Assembly (NCBI RefSeq): GCF_035918015.1
Contig: NZ_CP109132.1
Coordinates: forward strand, 2,294,001 to 2,358,000
Direction: 5' to 3'
DNA: 64,000 nt
DNA from: Streptomyces sp. NBC_01754
GTDB lineage: Bacteria; Actinomycetota; Actinomycetes; Streptomycetales; Streptomycetaceae
Shown: one piece after another, positions 23,811 to 34,704 of the stretch
Position numbering within the stretch: position 1 is the first letter of the stretch
Layout of the letters: the number at the start of each line of letters is the position of its first letter
Notes under the pieces: model-generated
What the model was told of the DNA's origin: nothing
Seen by the model: the letters and a program-made list of their open reading frames with translations, nothing else
The model's database searches: none
Program-made: the position numbers and the translations under genes

Positions 23811-26548
23811 GTGCACAGTGCCAGCGCCCCGCGTGCGAGGGCGTGTACGAGGACATGGGCGGCGGCGAGCTGTACTGCGGCACGTGCGGGCTGGCGCCGG
23901 TCGTGTCGCCGACCGGGATGGTGGGTTCCCCTCCCACCGGCATCGCGGGAGGCGGGAGGGCGAGCGGCCGGGGCAGCGGCAGCGGTTCCCAGCGCTCCGG
24001 TTCGCGCGCCTCCGCCCGGTCCTCGTCGAGGTCCTCCCGCTCCTCGACGTCCCGCCGCTCGGTCTCCGGCCGGCTCTCCCGTTCGCTGACCGGGGCGGAG
24101 ACGTCCCTCTCGGTGTCGGTGCGTTCGTCGGGCAGTACGACCGGGTCCTCCTCCGGGCGGAACCGGCTGGGCGCGGGCCTGGTGCTCGTCCCGGACGTGC
24201 CCCGGCCGGACCCGCGGACGGCGGTGATGGAGCACCCGGAGGTCCCGGAGCGGAAGCGCTTCTGCTCACGCTCCGACTGCGGTGCCCCGGTGGGCCGGGC
24301 ACGCGGCGAACGGCCCGGCCGCACGGAGGGGTTCTGCACCAAGTGCGGCCACCCCTATTCCTTCGTGCCCAAGCTGCACGACGGCGACGTCGTGCACGGG
24401 CAGTACGAGGTGGCGGGCTGCCTGGCACACGGCGGGCTGGGCTGGGTGTATCTGGCGGTGGACCGCGCGGTGTCGGACCGCTGGGTGGTCCTCAAGGGCC
24501 TGCTGGACACGGGTGACCAGGACGCCATGGCGGCGGCGATCTCGGAGCGGCGCTTCCTCGCGGAGATCGAGCACTCCAACATCGTCCGCATCTACAACTT
24601 CGTGGAGCACCTGGACCAGCGGACGGGTTCGCTGGACGGCTACATAGTGATGGAGTACGTCGGCGGCAAGGCGCTCAAGGAGATCGCCAACGAGCGCCGC
24701 GCCCCGGACGGAAGGCGTGACCCGCTGCCGGTCGAGCAGGCCTGCGCGTACGGGATCGAGGCGCTGGAGGCGCTCGGCCATCTGCACAGCCGCAACCTGC
24801 TCTACTGCGACTTCAAGGTCGACAACGCGATCCAGACCGAGGACCAGCTCAAGCTCATCGACATGGGTGCGGTGCGCCGGATGGACGACGACGAGTCGGC
24901 GATCTACGGCACCGTCGGCTACCAGGCGCCGGAGGTGGCCGAGGTGGGCCCGTCCGTCGCCTCCGACCTGTACACCGTGGCCCGGACGCTCGCGGTGCTC
25001 ACCTTCGACTTCCAGGGGTACACGAACGTCTTCGTGGACTCGCTGCCCGACCCGGACAACATCGAGGTGTTCCGGCGGTACGAGTCGTTCTACCGGCTGC
25101 TCGTCCGGGCCACGGACCCGGATCCGGCCCGCCGCTTCGCCTCGGCGGCGGGGATGGCCGAGCAGCTGACAGGGGTGCTGCGGGAGGTGGTGGCCCTCCA
25201 GACGAACCGTCCGCGCCCGGCCCTCTCCACCCTCTTCGGTACGGAACCACGGGTCACCGACACGGTGTTGTTCGCCGAGCTGACCGACGAGGTGTCCCGG
25301 CTCGGTGCCCGCCCCGCGCCGGCGGGCCGCCTGTGGCGCCGGGCCGGGTCCGCGGGGGCCGTGGGCGAGGCGGGACCGGCCGGGGGGCCCTCGCCCGCGC
25401 TCCCCGCCGCCGGGTCTCTCCCTGGCACGCCGGGGGGCGGGCCCGGTGCCGGCCCCGTGTACGCGCCCGACACCCACGTCCGGGGCGCCGGGGCGGGCGG
25501 CACGCTCGCACCCGCGCGGACGCGGACCGCCGTGCCGGCCCCCCGCGCGGTCCCGGATCCCGGTCCGGCCGGGGTGGGACCCACCGGCGGCCCCGGGCTC
25601 GCGCCGTTCGACGCGCCGACCGCCTCGCTGGCCCTGCCGGTCCCCCGGGTCGACCCCGGCGACCCCAACGCCGGTTTCCTCGCCGGGGTGATGGCGTCGG
25701 GGCCGGGTGAGCTGATCGCGGCGCTGCACTCCGTCCCCGCGGCTTCGCTGGAGACCCGGCTGCGCGAGCTGCGCGCCCGGCTGGAGACGGGTGAACTCGA
25801 CTCGGCGGCCCGTGCGTTGTCCACCGTAGAGGCGCAGTACCCGGACGACTGGCGGGTCGTGTGGTACCGGGGCCTCACCTCCCTGGTGACCGGCGACCAC
25901 CACAACGCGGCCCTGTCCTTCGACGCGGTGTACGACGCGTTCCCGGGCGAGCCCGCGCCGAAGCTGGCGCTGGGCGTCTGCGCGGAGGTGCTGGACCAGC
26001 TGGACAACGCCGCCGAGTACTACCGCCTGGTGTGGACGACCGATCCGAGCTTCGTGAGCGCGGCGTTCGGGCTGGCCCGTGTGCAGCTCGCGGCGGGCGA
26101 CCGTGCCGGTGGGGTGCGGACGCTGGAGTCGGTGCCGGCGGCGTCGATCCACTACACGGCCGCCCGGGTGGCCTCGGTACGGGCCCGGCTGCGCGGGCGG
26201 TCGCCGCGGGAGCCGCTGCTGGACGACCTGTCGGCCGCCGCGGAGCAGGTCGCGGCGTTGCGGGAGTACGGCCTGGACGCGGTGCGCCGTGAGCAGTTGT
26301 CGACCGAGGTGCTGGGGACGGCCCTCGACTGGGTACTCTCCGGTAGTCCCGCGGCCCGGCCGCCGGCCCCGGCCGCCCCGGCGGCCGAGGTCCCGGCGGA
26401 GCTGCTGGGCTGCGAGCTGGACGAGCGGGGCCTCAGATTCGGCCTCGAACGCTCGTACCGGATGCTCGCCCGGCTCGCGCAGCGGGGCGACGAGAGGATC
26501 GAACTGGTGGAGCGGGCCAACCGTTTCCGCCCACGGACCTGGGTGTGA
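23807..26548 (+). CDS. pknG: PknG-type serine/threonine protein kinase with zinc knuckles and TPR tail
   Basis: 913 aa, ATG at 23807. In order: a zinc ribbon (Cys5, 10, 24, 27), a Ser/Arg-rich low-complexity stretch (50-120), a rubredoxin-like knuckle (Cys153, 158, 177, 180), the kinase domain (about 195-470), a Pro/Gly-rich linker, and a TPR-like C-terminus from about 600 (DDWRVVWYRGLTSLVTGDHHNAALSF-type repeats). Kinase residues include Lys230 (VVLK), catalytic Asp335 in YCDFKVDN and Asp352 in the DMG metal site. As in mycobacterial PknG, the loop reads IDMGAVRR, there is no membrane segment, and a redox-type knuckle precedes the kinase. PknG phosphorylates an FHA protein controlling glutamate metabolism; an FHA gene lies downstream here. 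Confidence 0.88.
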   Translation: MSAQCQRPACEGVYEDMGGGELYCGTCGLAPVVSPTGMVGSPPTGIAGGGRASGRGSGSGSQRSGSRASARSSSRSSRSSTSRRSVSGRLSRSLTGAETSLSVSVRSSGSTTGSSSGRNRLGAGLVLVPDVPRPDPRTAVMEHPEVPERKRFCSRSDCGAPVGRARGERPGRTEGFCTKCGHPYSFVPKLHDGDVVHGQYEVAGCLAHGGLGWVYLAVDRAVSDRWVVLKGLLDTGDQDAMAAAISERRFLAEIEHSNIVRIYNFVEHLDQRTGSLDGYIVMEYVGGKALKEIANERRAPDGRRDPLPVEQACAYGIEALEALGHLHSRNLLYCDFKVDNAIQTEDQLKLIDMGAVRRMDDDESAIYGTVGYQAPEVAEVGPSVASDLYTVARTLAVLTFDFQGYTNVFVDSLPDPDNIEVFRRYESFYRLLVRATDPDPARRFASAAGMAEQLTGVLREVVALQTNRPRPALSTLFGTEPRVTDTVLFAELTDEVSRLGARPAPAGRLWRRAGSAGAVGEAGPAGGPSPALPAAGSLPGTPGGGPGAGPVYAPDTHVRGAGAGGTLAPARTRTAVPAPRAVPDPGPAGVGPTGGPGLAPFDAPTASLALPVPRVDPGDPNAGFLAGVMASGPGELIAALHSVPAASLETRLRELRARLETGELDSAARALSTVEAQYPDDWRVVWYRGLTSLVTGDHHNAALSFDAVYDAFPGEPAPKLALGVCAEVLDQLDNAAEYYRLVWTTDPSFVSAAFGLARVQLAAGDRAGGVRTLESVPAASIHYTAARVASVRARLRGRSPREPLLDDLSAAAEQVAALREYGLDAVRREQLSTEVLGTALDWVLSGSPAARPPAPAAPAAEVPAELLGCELDERGLRFGLERSYRMLARLAQRGDERIELVERANRFRPRTWV

Positions 26549-26550
26549 AG

Positions 26551-28041
26551 ATGTCACAGAGCCACCAGCGGGCCTCCTTGCCGGGGTGCCCCAGCTGCGA
26601 GGAACCGCTGGAATCGGGCGACCGGTTCTGCGGGGCGTGCGGGTACGACCTCTCGGCCGTTCCCGCGCTCCCCGTCGAGCGTCCGACGGTCGCGATCAGG
26701 CTCCCCGCGCAGGACGCGGGGGCGCTCGGCCCCGCGGCCGGAGCGCAGGCACCGCCGCCCGACGTCGGGCCGTCGGCAGCGCGGGGCCAGGGGACACTCA
26801 CACGGGACCCGGCCGCACCCACGCCGAGTGCGTGCCCGCCGGGCGCGGGCACGCCTCCCGGCGCAACGTCCGGGGCGGCGTCCGTGGAGTGGCCGGCCGC
26901 CTCCGAGGTCGACAGCTCGGACCAGCCCGCACCCACACACCGGCCGGACGACCTGCCGGGCACCGACTCCGGGGGCCGGCCCCTGCCCGCCGAGGCGCCG
27001 TCGGCTCTCCGCCTGGCCGGCCCGGACCCCGGCGGCTTCGGCGACTTCGAGCTGGCGGCACCCGACCCGCGTACCGCGGAGCACGCGGCCGCGGCCGTCC
27101 CGGCCTGCGGCCCGGTCTGTGTCGCCTGCCGCTGCGGACGCGTGGACACCGACGGCTACTGCGAGAACTGCGGCCACGCCCAGCCCCGTGAACGCGACCA
27201 CATGGAGCAGGAGCTCGGCGCGGTGGCGGTGGTCAGCGACCGGGGTCTACGCCACCACCGCAACGAGGACGCTTTCGCGGTGTCCGGTACCGCCTTGCCG
27301 GACGGCTCACCGGCCGTCGTCGCGATCGTCTGCGACGGCGTCTCGTCCTCGAGCCGCCCCGACGAGGCCGCCGCCGCCGCGGCGGCGGCGGCCAACGAGG
27401 CCCTGCTGGAGTCGCTTCCCCGCGGGGCCCATCCGCAGCAGGCGATGCACGAGGCGATCCTGGCCGCGTCCGAGGCGGTCAACGCCCTGGCGCAGGGCCA
27501 GGGCCGGGCGATGGAACACGAGCCGCACCGCCACCAGAACGCTCCCGCCTGCACCCTGGTCGGCGCGATCTCGGCGGGTGGGCTGCTGGTCGTCGGCTGG
27601 GTCGGCGACAGCCGTGTCTACTGGGTGCCCCAGGACCGCGCCGAACCGCCCGCCCGGCTCACGGAGGACGATTCCTGGGCCGCCCAGATGGTCGCCACGG
27701 GCCTGATGAACGAGGCGGAGGCGTACGCCGACGAGCGCGCCCACGCCATCACCGGGTGGCTCGGCGCCGACGCCTACGAACTGGAGCCGCACACCGCTTC
27801 CTTCAAACCGGACCGCCCGGGAGTGGTGGTGGTGTGCACCGACGGACTGTGGAACTACGCGGAGGGGGCCGCCGACATGGCTGCGGTCATGCCGCCGGAC
27901 TCGTACGAACGCCCCCTGCACGGCGCCCAGGTGATGGTGGGTCACGCGCTGGACGGCGGGGGCCACGACAACGTAACAGTGGCCCTGCTGCCGTTCGCCG
28001 TGCCGCCGAAGAGGGCAGGATCGGCCTGCCCGGCCGTCTGA
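26551..28041 (+). CDS. PP2C-type protein phosphatase with two zinc ribbons
   Basis: 496 aa from ATG at 26551 (GTG at 26545, overlapping the pknG stop, is an alternative). It starts with a zinc ribbon (CPSCEEPLESGDRFCGACG), then about 150 residues of Pro/Ala/Gly linker and a second ribbon (CRCGRVDTDGYCENCG). The PP2C domain from about 220 has VVSDRGLRHHRNEDAFAV, IVCDGVSSSSRPDEAA, VGWVGDSRVYWV, VVVVCTDGLWNY and GGGHDNVTVALLPF, the metal-binding aspartates of an active enzyme. It is the obvious antagonist of the adjacent kinase, and the shared ribbons could hold kinase, phosphatase and substrate together. Confidence 0.87.
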   Translation: MSQSHQRASLPGCPSCEEPLESGDRFCGACGYDLSAVPALPVERPTVAIRLPAQDAGALGPAAGAQAPPPDVGPSAARGQGTLTRDPAAPTPSACPPGAGTPPGATSGAASVEWPAASEVDSSDQPAPTHRPDDLPGTDSGGRPLPAEAPSALRLAGPDPGGFGDFELAAPDPRTAEHAAAAVPACGPVCVACRCGRVDTDGYCENCGHAQPRERDHMEQELGAVAVVSDRGLRHHRNEDAFAVSGTALPDGSPAVVAIVCDGVSSSSRPDEAAAAAAAAANEALLESLPRGAHPQQAMHEAILAASEAVNALAQGQGRAMEHEPHRHQNAPACTLVGAISAGGLLVVGWVGDSRVYWVPQDRAEPPARLTEDDSWAAQMVATGLMNEAEAYADERAHAITGWLGADAYELEPHTASFKPDRPGVVVVCTDGLWNYAEGAADMAAVMPPDSYERPLHGAQVMVGHALDGGGHDNVTVALLPFAVPPKRAGSACPAV

Positions 28042-28208
28042 GCCCGGCCCGACACGCCTTTCCGACCGGCCCCTACGCCCCCGACCGCCGTGCCCGCCCG
28101 TCCGCCCCCCTCGTTCCCCCCGCCCGCCTCCGCCCTGAACTCCGCCCTGAACTCTGTCCGTACCTCTGTCTTCAGCTGACTTACGTGGAGCCTCAAGGAG
28201 CCGATCAG

Positions 28209-29570
28209 ATGGCCAACTTCTCCAAGTCGAACGTGCCGCAGTTCTCCGTCGAGGTGTACCAGAACGAGTACCTGCCCGAGGGGGCGAGCGAGGTCCACGC
28301 GATCGTCACGGTCACCTCGACGGGCGGCGGCACCACTGGTGGCATACCGATGCCCGACGACCCCGTGACGCCCGCGCGGGAGGCGGGGCGGGCGCCGGAC
28401 GCCGCCGTGGTGCTCATGGTCGACTGCTCCGGGTCGATGGACTATCCGCCGACGAAGTTGCGCCATGCCCGGGACGCGACGGCCGCGGCCGTCGAGACGC
28501 TGCGCGACGGCACACGGTTCGCCGTGGTGGCGGGAACCCATGTGGCCAAGGAGCTGTATCCGGGAAACGGCCGGCTCGCGACGGCGGACGCCGGGACCAG
28601 GGCGCAGGCGAAGGACGCCCTGCGGCGGCTGAGCGCGGGCGGTGGCACGGCGATCGGCACGTGGCTGCGCCTGGCCGACCGGCTGCTCGGTTCCGCCGAC
28701 GCCGGTATCCGGCACGGCATCCTCCTCACCGACGGCCGCAACGAGCACGAGTCCCCCGAGGACCTGCGGGCCGCCCTGGACGCCTGCGCGGGCCGTTTCA
28801 CCTGTGACGCGCGTGGTGTCGGCACGGACTGGGAGGTGAAAGAGGTCACAGCCGTCGCCTCCGCCCTGCTCGGCTCGGTCGACATCGTCGCGGACCCGGC
28901 GGGCCTCGCCGCGGACTTCACGCGGATGATGGAGGACGTGATGGGCAAGGAGGTCGCGGACGTCGCGCTGCGGCTGTGGACCCCCCTCGGAGCCGAGATC
29001 GCCTTCGTCAGACAGGTGGCTCCCACGGTCGCCGAGCTGACCGCCCGCCGCACCGCGACGGGCCCCCGCACGGGGGACTACCCGACCGGTTCCTGGGGCG
29101 ACGAGTCCCGGGACTACCACCTGTGTGTACGGGTTCCGCAGGCGGGGATCGGCCAGGAGATGCTGGCGGCCCGCGCCTCGCTGGTCCTGCCGTCCGCCTC
29201 CGGCGAGGGCCCGCCGCGAAGCCTTTCGCAGGGCCTCGTCCGGGCCGTGTGGACCGACGACATGGCGGCGTCCACCGTGATCAACCCACAGGTCGCCCAC
29301 TACACCGGCCAGGCCGAACTGGCACAAGTCATCCAACAGGGTCTGGATGCCCGTAAATCAGGAGACTTCGACGGTGCGACCGCCAAACTGGGCCGTGCGG
29401 TGCAGCTCGCCTCGGCGTCCGGCAACGCGGATACCGCGAAACTGCTTTCGAAGGTGGTGGACGTCGTCGACGCCGCGACCGGTACTGTGCGACTGAAAGC
29501 CGGAGTGGCCGAAGCGGACGAGATGACACTCGAAACGCGTTCGACCAAGACTGTTCGCGTCAAGAAGTAG
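28209..29570 (+). CDS. vWA-domain protein of the kinase-phosphatase block
   Basis: 453 aa, ATG at 28209 with CAAGGAG upstream. A von Willebrand A domain occupies about residues 60-245 with the MIDAS motif VDCSGSM, the Thr in GGGTAIGTWL and the Asp in LLTDGRNEHE. The remainder is beta-rich, followed by a short helical repeat (QAELAQVIQQGLDARKSGDFDGA). There is no signal peptide or membrane span, so it is cytoplasmic. vWA proteins of this kind accompany protein kinases and PP2C phosphatases in the TerY-type phosphorylation triads described by comparative genomics. A gap of 167 bp separates it from the phosphatase. Confidence 0.83.
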   Translation: MANFSKSNVPQFSVEVYQNEYLPEGASEVHAIVTVTSTGGGTTGGIPMPDDPVTPAREAGRAPDAAVVLMVDCSGSMDYPPTKLRHARDATAAAVETLRDGTRFAVVAGTHVAKELYPGNGRLATADAGTRAQAKDALRRLSAGGGTAIGTWLRLADRLLGSADAGIRHGILLTDGRNEHESPEDLRAALDACAGRFTCDARGVGTDWEVKEVTAVASALLGSVDIVADPAGLAADFTRMMEDVMGKEVADVALRLWTPLGAEIAFVRQVAPTVAELTARRTATGPRTGDYPTGSWGDESRDYHLCVRVPQAGIGQEMLAARASLVLPSASGEGPPRSLSQGLVRAVWTDDMAASTVINPQVAHYTGQAELAQVIQQGLDARKSGDFDGATAKLGRAVQLASASGNADTAKLLSKVVDVVDAATGTVRLKAGVAEADEMTLETRSTKTVRVKK

Positions 29571-29659
29571 CACCGGACAGCGACACGGACGACACGGTCG
29601 ACACGGTCGACGGAGCATGACGGCCTCCGGGCCGGAGAAGGAGAGGGGGAAGCGCCGAC

Positions 29660-30928
29660 ATGCCGACCTGCCCGAACGGACACCAGTCGGGTTCCGAGGA
29701 CTGGTGCGAGGTCTGCGGACACCGCATGGCCGGGCCGGGCGCGCCCGCGGGCGCCGTGCCCTCGCCGCCTCCCCCGTCAGCCACCCACGGTCACGGTTAC
29801 CCTCAGCCGTCCTCCGGCCCCGGGGCGCCGGCCGCGCAGGTGGGCGTCTGCCCGCAGTGCCGCACCCCGCGCGAGGCCACGGCGCCGTTCTGCGAGGAGT
29901 GCCGCTACAACTTCGTGACGGGCAGGGCGACCTCGTACGTCCCGGTGGCACCGCAGCCCGGCTCCGGGGGCCAGGAGCCGGGAGTGAACCTGCCGCCCGG
30001 CTTCATGGCTCAGCAGGGCGCCCCGCAGCAGCGCGACCCGTTCGAGTACCAGAGCTCGCGGCCCTCGCAGGTGAACCGGCCGGCCGAGCCGCTCACGCCG
30101 GAACAGGGCGGTCCGCCGCCCCCGCCGGCGTTCCAGCAGGGACCGCCGCCCCCGCCCGCCTTCCAGCAGCAGTCGCCGTCCCCCTTCGAGCGTCAGGGAC
30201 AGCCGGGGCACCCCGGACAGCAGGGGGAGGCCGGACGGCCGGGCCCGCCCTCGCCGTTCGAGCCGCAGGGCCAGGGGCCGCAGTCACCACCGTCGTTCCA
30301 GCAGCGGTCCGCGGCGCCCCGGACCGAGGCTCCTCAGGCACCTGCGGCACCGCGCCCGGGTGGCGACGACGACTGGATGCTTCCGCCGCCCTCCCGGCAG
30401 CAGGCCTTCCAGCAGAGCCCACAGGCCGCTCAGGCCGGCCCGGCGGGCCCGGCCGCCTCCCAGGTCCCGCAGCAGTTCCCGGGCCAGGGCGCCCCCGGTC
30501 AGCAGGCTCCCGGCCGGGGCACGGACAACTGGACGGCGGTCATCGCCCCGGACCGTGACTACTTCCAGGCGATGATGCGGCGCAGCGGACCGGAGGCCGC
30601 CGGGCTCAACCTGCCCGCGTACTCCCCCGAGCAGCGCCTCGCGCTGACCGGCACCCAGGTCACCGTCGGCCGCCGCCGGCACAGCACCGGGGAGTCACCC
30701 GACATCGATCTCGCCGTGCCGCCGGAGGATCCGGGCGTCTCGCACCAGCACGCGGTGCTGGTGCAGCAGCCGGACGGCAACTGGGCGGTCGTCGACCAGA
30801 ACTCCACCAACGGCACCACGCTCAACGGCGCCGAGGAGCCGATCCAGCCTTATGTGCCTGTCCCCCTCCAGGACGGGGACCAGGTCCATGTCGGCGCCTG
30901 GACGACGATCACGGTCCGCCGGGACTGA
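29660..30928 (+). CDS. FHA-domain protein with N-terminal double zinc ribbon
   Basis: 422 aa, ATG at 29660. The N-terminus has two short zinc ribbons ([17 protein letters not shown] and [18 protein letters not shown]). A long Pro/Gln-rich disordered linker (about 95-290) follows, then a C-terminal FHA domain with [17 protein letters not shown] and the conserved [10 protein letters not shown], which binds phosphothreonine. In mycobacteria the PknG substrate GarA is an FHA protein that regulates 2-oxoglutarate dehydrogenase and glutamate dehydrogenase. This protein is larger and carries ribbons like those of the neighbouring kinase and phosphatase, so it is a likely substrate or phospho-reader of the block. 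Confidence 0.86.
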   Translation: MPTCPNGHQSGSEDWCEVCGHRMAGPGAPAGAVPSPPPPSATHGHGYPQPSSGPGAPAAQVGVCPQCRTPREATAPFCEECRYNFVTGRATSYVPVAPQPGSGGQEPGVNLPPGFMAQQGAPQQRDPFEYQSSRPSQVNRPAEPLTPEQGGPPPPPAFQQGPPPPPAFQQQSPSPFERQGQPGHPGQQGEAGRPGPPSPFEPQGQGPQSPPSFQQRSAAPRTEAPQAPAAPRPGGDDDWMLPPPSRQQAFQQSPQAAQAGPAGPAASQVPQQFPGQGAPGQQAPGRGTDNWTAVIAPDRDYFQAMMRRSGPEAAGLNLPAYSPEQRLALTGTQVTVGRRRHSTGESPDIDLAVPPEDPGVSHQHAVLVQQPDGNWAVVDQNSTNGTTLNGAEEPIQPYVPVPLQDGDQVHVGAWTTITVRRD

Positions 30929-31001
30929 GCAGCCGGGCACCGGCCGGGTCCAGGGTCCTAAGACCTCCGTACTCGGCCGGTGCGTCTGCGACGATGGACG
31001 G

Positions 31002-31406
31002 GTGACTGAGATTCCGCGCGACACGCTTCAGGAGCAGACCTTCTACGAGCAGGTCGGCGGCGAGGAGACCTTCCGGCGCCTGGTCCACCGCTTCTACCAG
31101 GGCGTCGCCGAGGACCCGCTGCTGCGGCCGATGTACCCGGAGGAGGACCTGGGCCCGGCCGAGGAGCGGTTCGTCCTCTTCCTGATGCAGTACTGGGGCG
31201 GCCCGCGCACCTACAGCGAGCGCCGGGGACACCCCCGGCTGCGGATGCGGCACGCCCCGTTCCGGGTGGACCGGGCGGCGCACGACGCCTGGCTCGCGCA
31301 CATGCGGGTGGCGCTCGACGAACTGGGGCTCTCCCCCGAGCACGAACGGCAACTGTGGGACTACCTCACGTACGCGGCCGCCTCGATGGTCAACACCGCC
31401 GACTGA
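31002..31406 (+). CDS. glbO: Group II truncated haemoglobin
   Basis: 134 aa from GTG at 31002. The 2-on-2 globin fold is evident: [19 protein letters not shown] with the distal Tyr, [32 protein letters not shown] with the proximal His, and [10 protein letters not shown] with the Trp that defines group II. It binds haem and O2 or NO and is thought to protect against nitric oxide. It stands alone, with a strong hairpin after its stop. Confidence 0.92.
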   Translation: MTEIPRDTLQEQTFYEQVGGEETFRRLVHRFYQGVAEDPLLRPMYPEEDLGPAEERFVLFLMQYWGGPRTYSERRGHPRLRMRHAPFRVDRAAHDAWLAHMRVALDELGLSPEHERQLWDYLTYAAASMVNTAD

Positions 31407-31416
31407 CCCGCGACCT

Positions 31417-31464
31417 CCCAGGGGGAGCCCTACGCCTCCCGGGAGGCGTAGGGCTCCCCCTGGG
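31417..31464. terminator. Very long hairpin after glbO
   Basis: A perfect 48-bp palindrome made of two 24-base arms with no loop (31417-31440 against 31441-31464) lies ten bases beyond the globin stop. The next gene is convergent, ending at 31572, so it can stop transcription from both directions. Confidence 0.88.
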
Positions 31465-31571
31465 CTGATCCACGAGGACGGGGGCGCCAGGGGGCTCAGG
31501 GCCGGGTCAGGCCGGGGATCCGGGGATCGCCGGGACCCGGGGCTCACCGGCATCGGGTTCGCTCGGCCTGT

Positions 31572-32261
31572 TCAGGCCCTCTGGACCGTCACCGCGAACG
31601 CCCCCAGTCCCCCGGCCGCACTTCTGAGGGCCACCGAACCGAACGGGGTGCGCAGCCGCAGCCACGCACCGGCCGTCAGCAGGGCGACGGGGAAGTCGGG
31701 CGCCGCGCGCAGGAAGCCCAGGGACTGGGCGGCGTGCACCGCGCGCAGCGGAAGTTCGGTGCCGCCGAGCGTGCGGGACCAGATGTCCTGGCCGATCAGC
31801 TCCCGCTCCGCGCGGGTACGCCGCTCCTGGGGCAGGGCCGCGTCCCGGGCCCGGAACTCGGCGACGGCGTCGGCGAGCACGGTGCTCAGCTCGGCGGGGG
31901 GCGGCAGCCCGGCGACGGTCCGCCAGCCGCTGCGGGGCGGCAGCAGACCGGCCCACGGCGGGCCGGTGACGGGACCGGGCAGATCCACCGCCGGCCCGTC
32001 CGCGCCCTCCGGGTCCAGTGCTTCGAGGAGTTCACCGGCGGAGACCGTGACGTCGAACGTGTGGCCGCCGGCCAGCCGGGCCGTACGGATCGCGAGGACC
32101 TCGAACGACGGCGGCCTGCCGAACACCGCCAGCGCGCCGCCGCCCGCCTGGAGGCGGACGGCGGCGGCCCGGTCGTAGTGGAGCAGCCGGCCGAGGAACG
32201 CGGCCAGATCGGCCGCCTCACTCGCGTCGGCGAACCCCAGCGACCGTACGGGCACCGTCAT
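31572..32261 (-). CDS. Conserved hypothetical protein downstream of a thioesterase
   Basis: 229 aa, ATG at 32261 overlapping the thioesterase stop (ATGA). No enzyme motif is evident. It begins VRSLGFADASEAADLAAFL and has a central Pro/Gly-rich segment (DLPGPVTGPPWAGLLPP), then a helical part with ERELIGQDIWSRTLGG. There is no signal peptide or membrane span. Tight coupling to a hot-dog thioesterase suggests a related process, but the function is not known. Confidence 0.72.
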   Translation of the reverse strand: MTVPVRSLGFADASEAADLAAFLGRLLHYDRAAAVRLQAGGGALAVFGRPPSFEVLAIRTARLAGGHTFDVTVSAGELLEALDPEGADGPAVDLPGPVTGPPWAGLLPPRSGWRTVAGLPPPAELSTVLADAVAEFRARDAALPQERRTRAERELIGQDIWSRTLGGTELPLRAVHAAQSLGFLRAAPDFPVALLTAGAWLRLRTPFGSVALRSAAGGLGAFAVTVQRA

Positions 32262-32680
32262 GCGGCAGCGGGCTCCTGATCCAGGTACTCCTGGAGGAAG
32301 AGCCTCTCCTCGGCGGTGATCCGCCGGGGCCGCTCCGCCGCCAGGTCGTACGGCACGACGATCGTCGAGGCCCGTACGTAGACCTGCTCGGGGTCCTTGA
32401 TCTCGTAGGCGATCGTCAGTGACGCGGCACCGATCTTCGTCACCCACGACTCGATGGTCACCGGCGCGTGCCGGTGGACCAGCGGGCGCACGTAGTCGAT
32501 CTCGTGCCGGGCCACCACGGACCCGCCCGCGAAGGACGGCGAACCGTCCCCCGGCGCCAGCCGGAACATGAAGTCGATGCGCGCCTCCTCCAGGTAGCGG
32601 AGGAAGACCACGTTGTTCACGTGGCCGAAGGCATCCATGTCCGACCAGCGCAGCGGGCAGCTGTAGATATGACGCGCCAC
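32258..32680 (-). CDS. Acyl-CoA thioesterase (hot-dog fold)
   Basis: 140 aa, GTG at 32680. The 4-hydroxybenzoyl-CoA thioesterase-like signature is clear: LRWSDMDAFGHVNNVVFLRYLEEAR, containing the active-site Asp and the HVNN turn. It is followed by RHEIDYVRPLVHRHAPVTIESWV. Members hydrolyse acyl-CoA thioesters in the cytoplasm; the substrate is undefined. It follows ettA by two bases on the same strand, and the hypothetical gene 31572-32261 overlaps its 3' end. Confidence 0.87.
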   Translation of the reverse strand: MARHIYSCPLRWSDMDAFGHVNNVVFLRYLEEARIDFMFRLAPGDGSPSFAGGSVVARHEIDYVRPLVHRHAPVTIESWVTKIGAASLTIAYEIKDPEQVYVRASTIVVPYDLAAERPRRITAEERLFLQEYLDQEPAAA

Positions 32681-32682
32681 GG

Positions 32683-34347
<1,665 letters not shown>

Positions 34348-34617
34348 GAGAAACCGTCCGGCAGCAATAGAGGTGTGGGCAGATACACCCATCTTGCCTG
34401 ACGTCCGCACCCGGAAGGAAACCCGTCCGGCCCCCGGTACGCCCGCCCACTGCCGCGAAGCCGTCCCGGAACACCCCGGCACCCGCGGGACCTGCGCCTT
34501 CCCCACCCCGAACCGCGGGGAGCACCGCGCAACGCCGCCCGGAACCGCGGGAGGCACCCGGGCGGGACCGCCCCGGAACGCGACGGAGGACACCGGACGG
34601 ACACCGTCCCGCTACGC
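34348..34617. other. Upstream region of ettA, no gene seen
   Basis: The gap between the ettA start and the surface-protein stop is 357 bp (34348-34704). Apart from the terminator at 34618-34664, the rest must hold the ettA promoter. The 60 bases next to ettA are AT-richer than the genes. No clear -35/-10 pair, operator or ORF was found. Confidence 0.5.
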
Positions 34618-34664
34618 GACGGGGCCCGGTACGGCCGGCTGTCCGCCGCGTACCGGGCCCCGTC
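34618..34664 (-). terminator. Terminator of the surface-protein gene
   Basis: A perfect 16-bp inverted repeat (GACGGGGCCCGGTACG at 34618-34633, complement at 34649-34664) with a 15-nt loop lies 40 bp past the stop of the minus-strand surface-protein gene. Confidence 0.85.
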
Positions 34665-34704
34665 ACCGCCGACGCGCTCTCACGAGGCGCCGGTGGTCAC
34701 CGAC

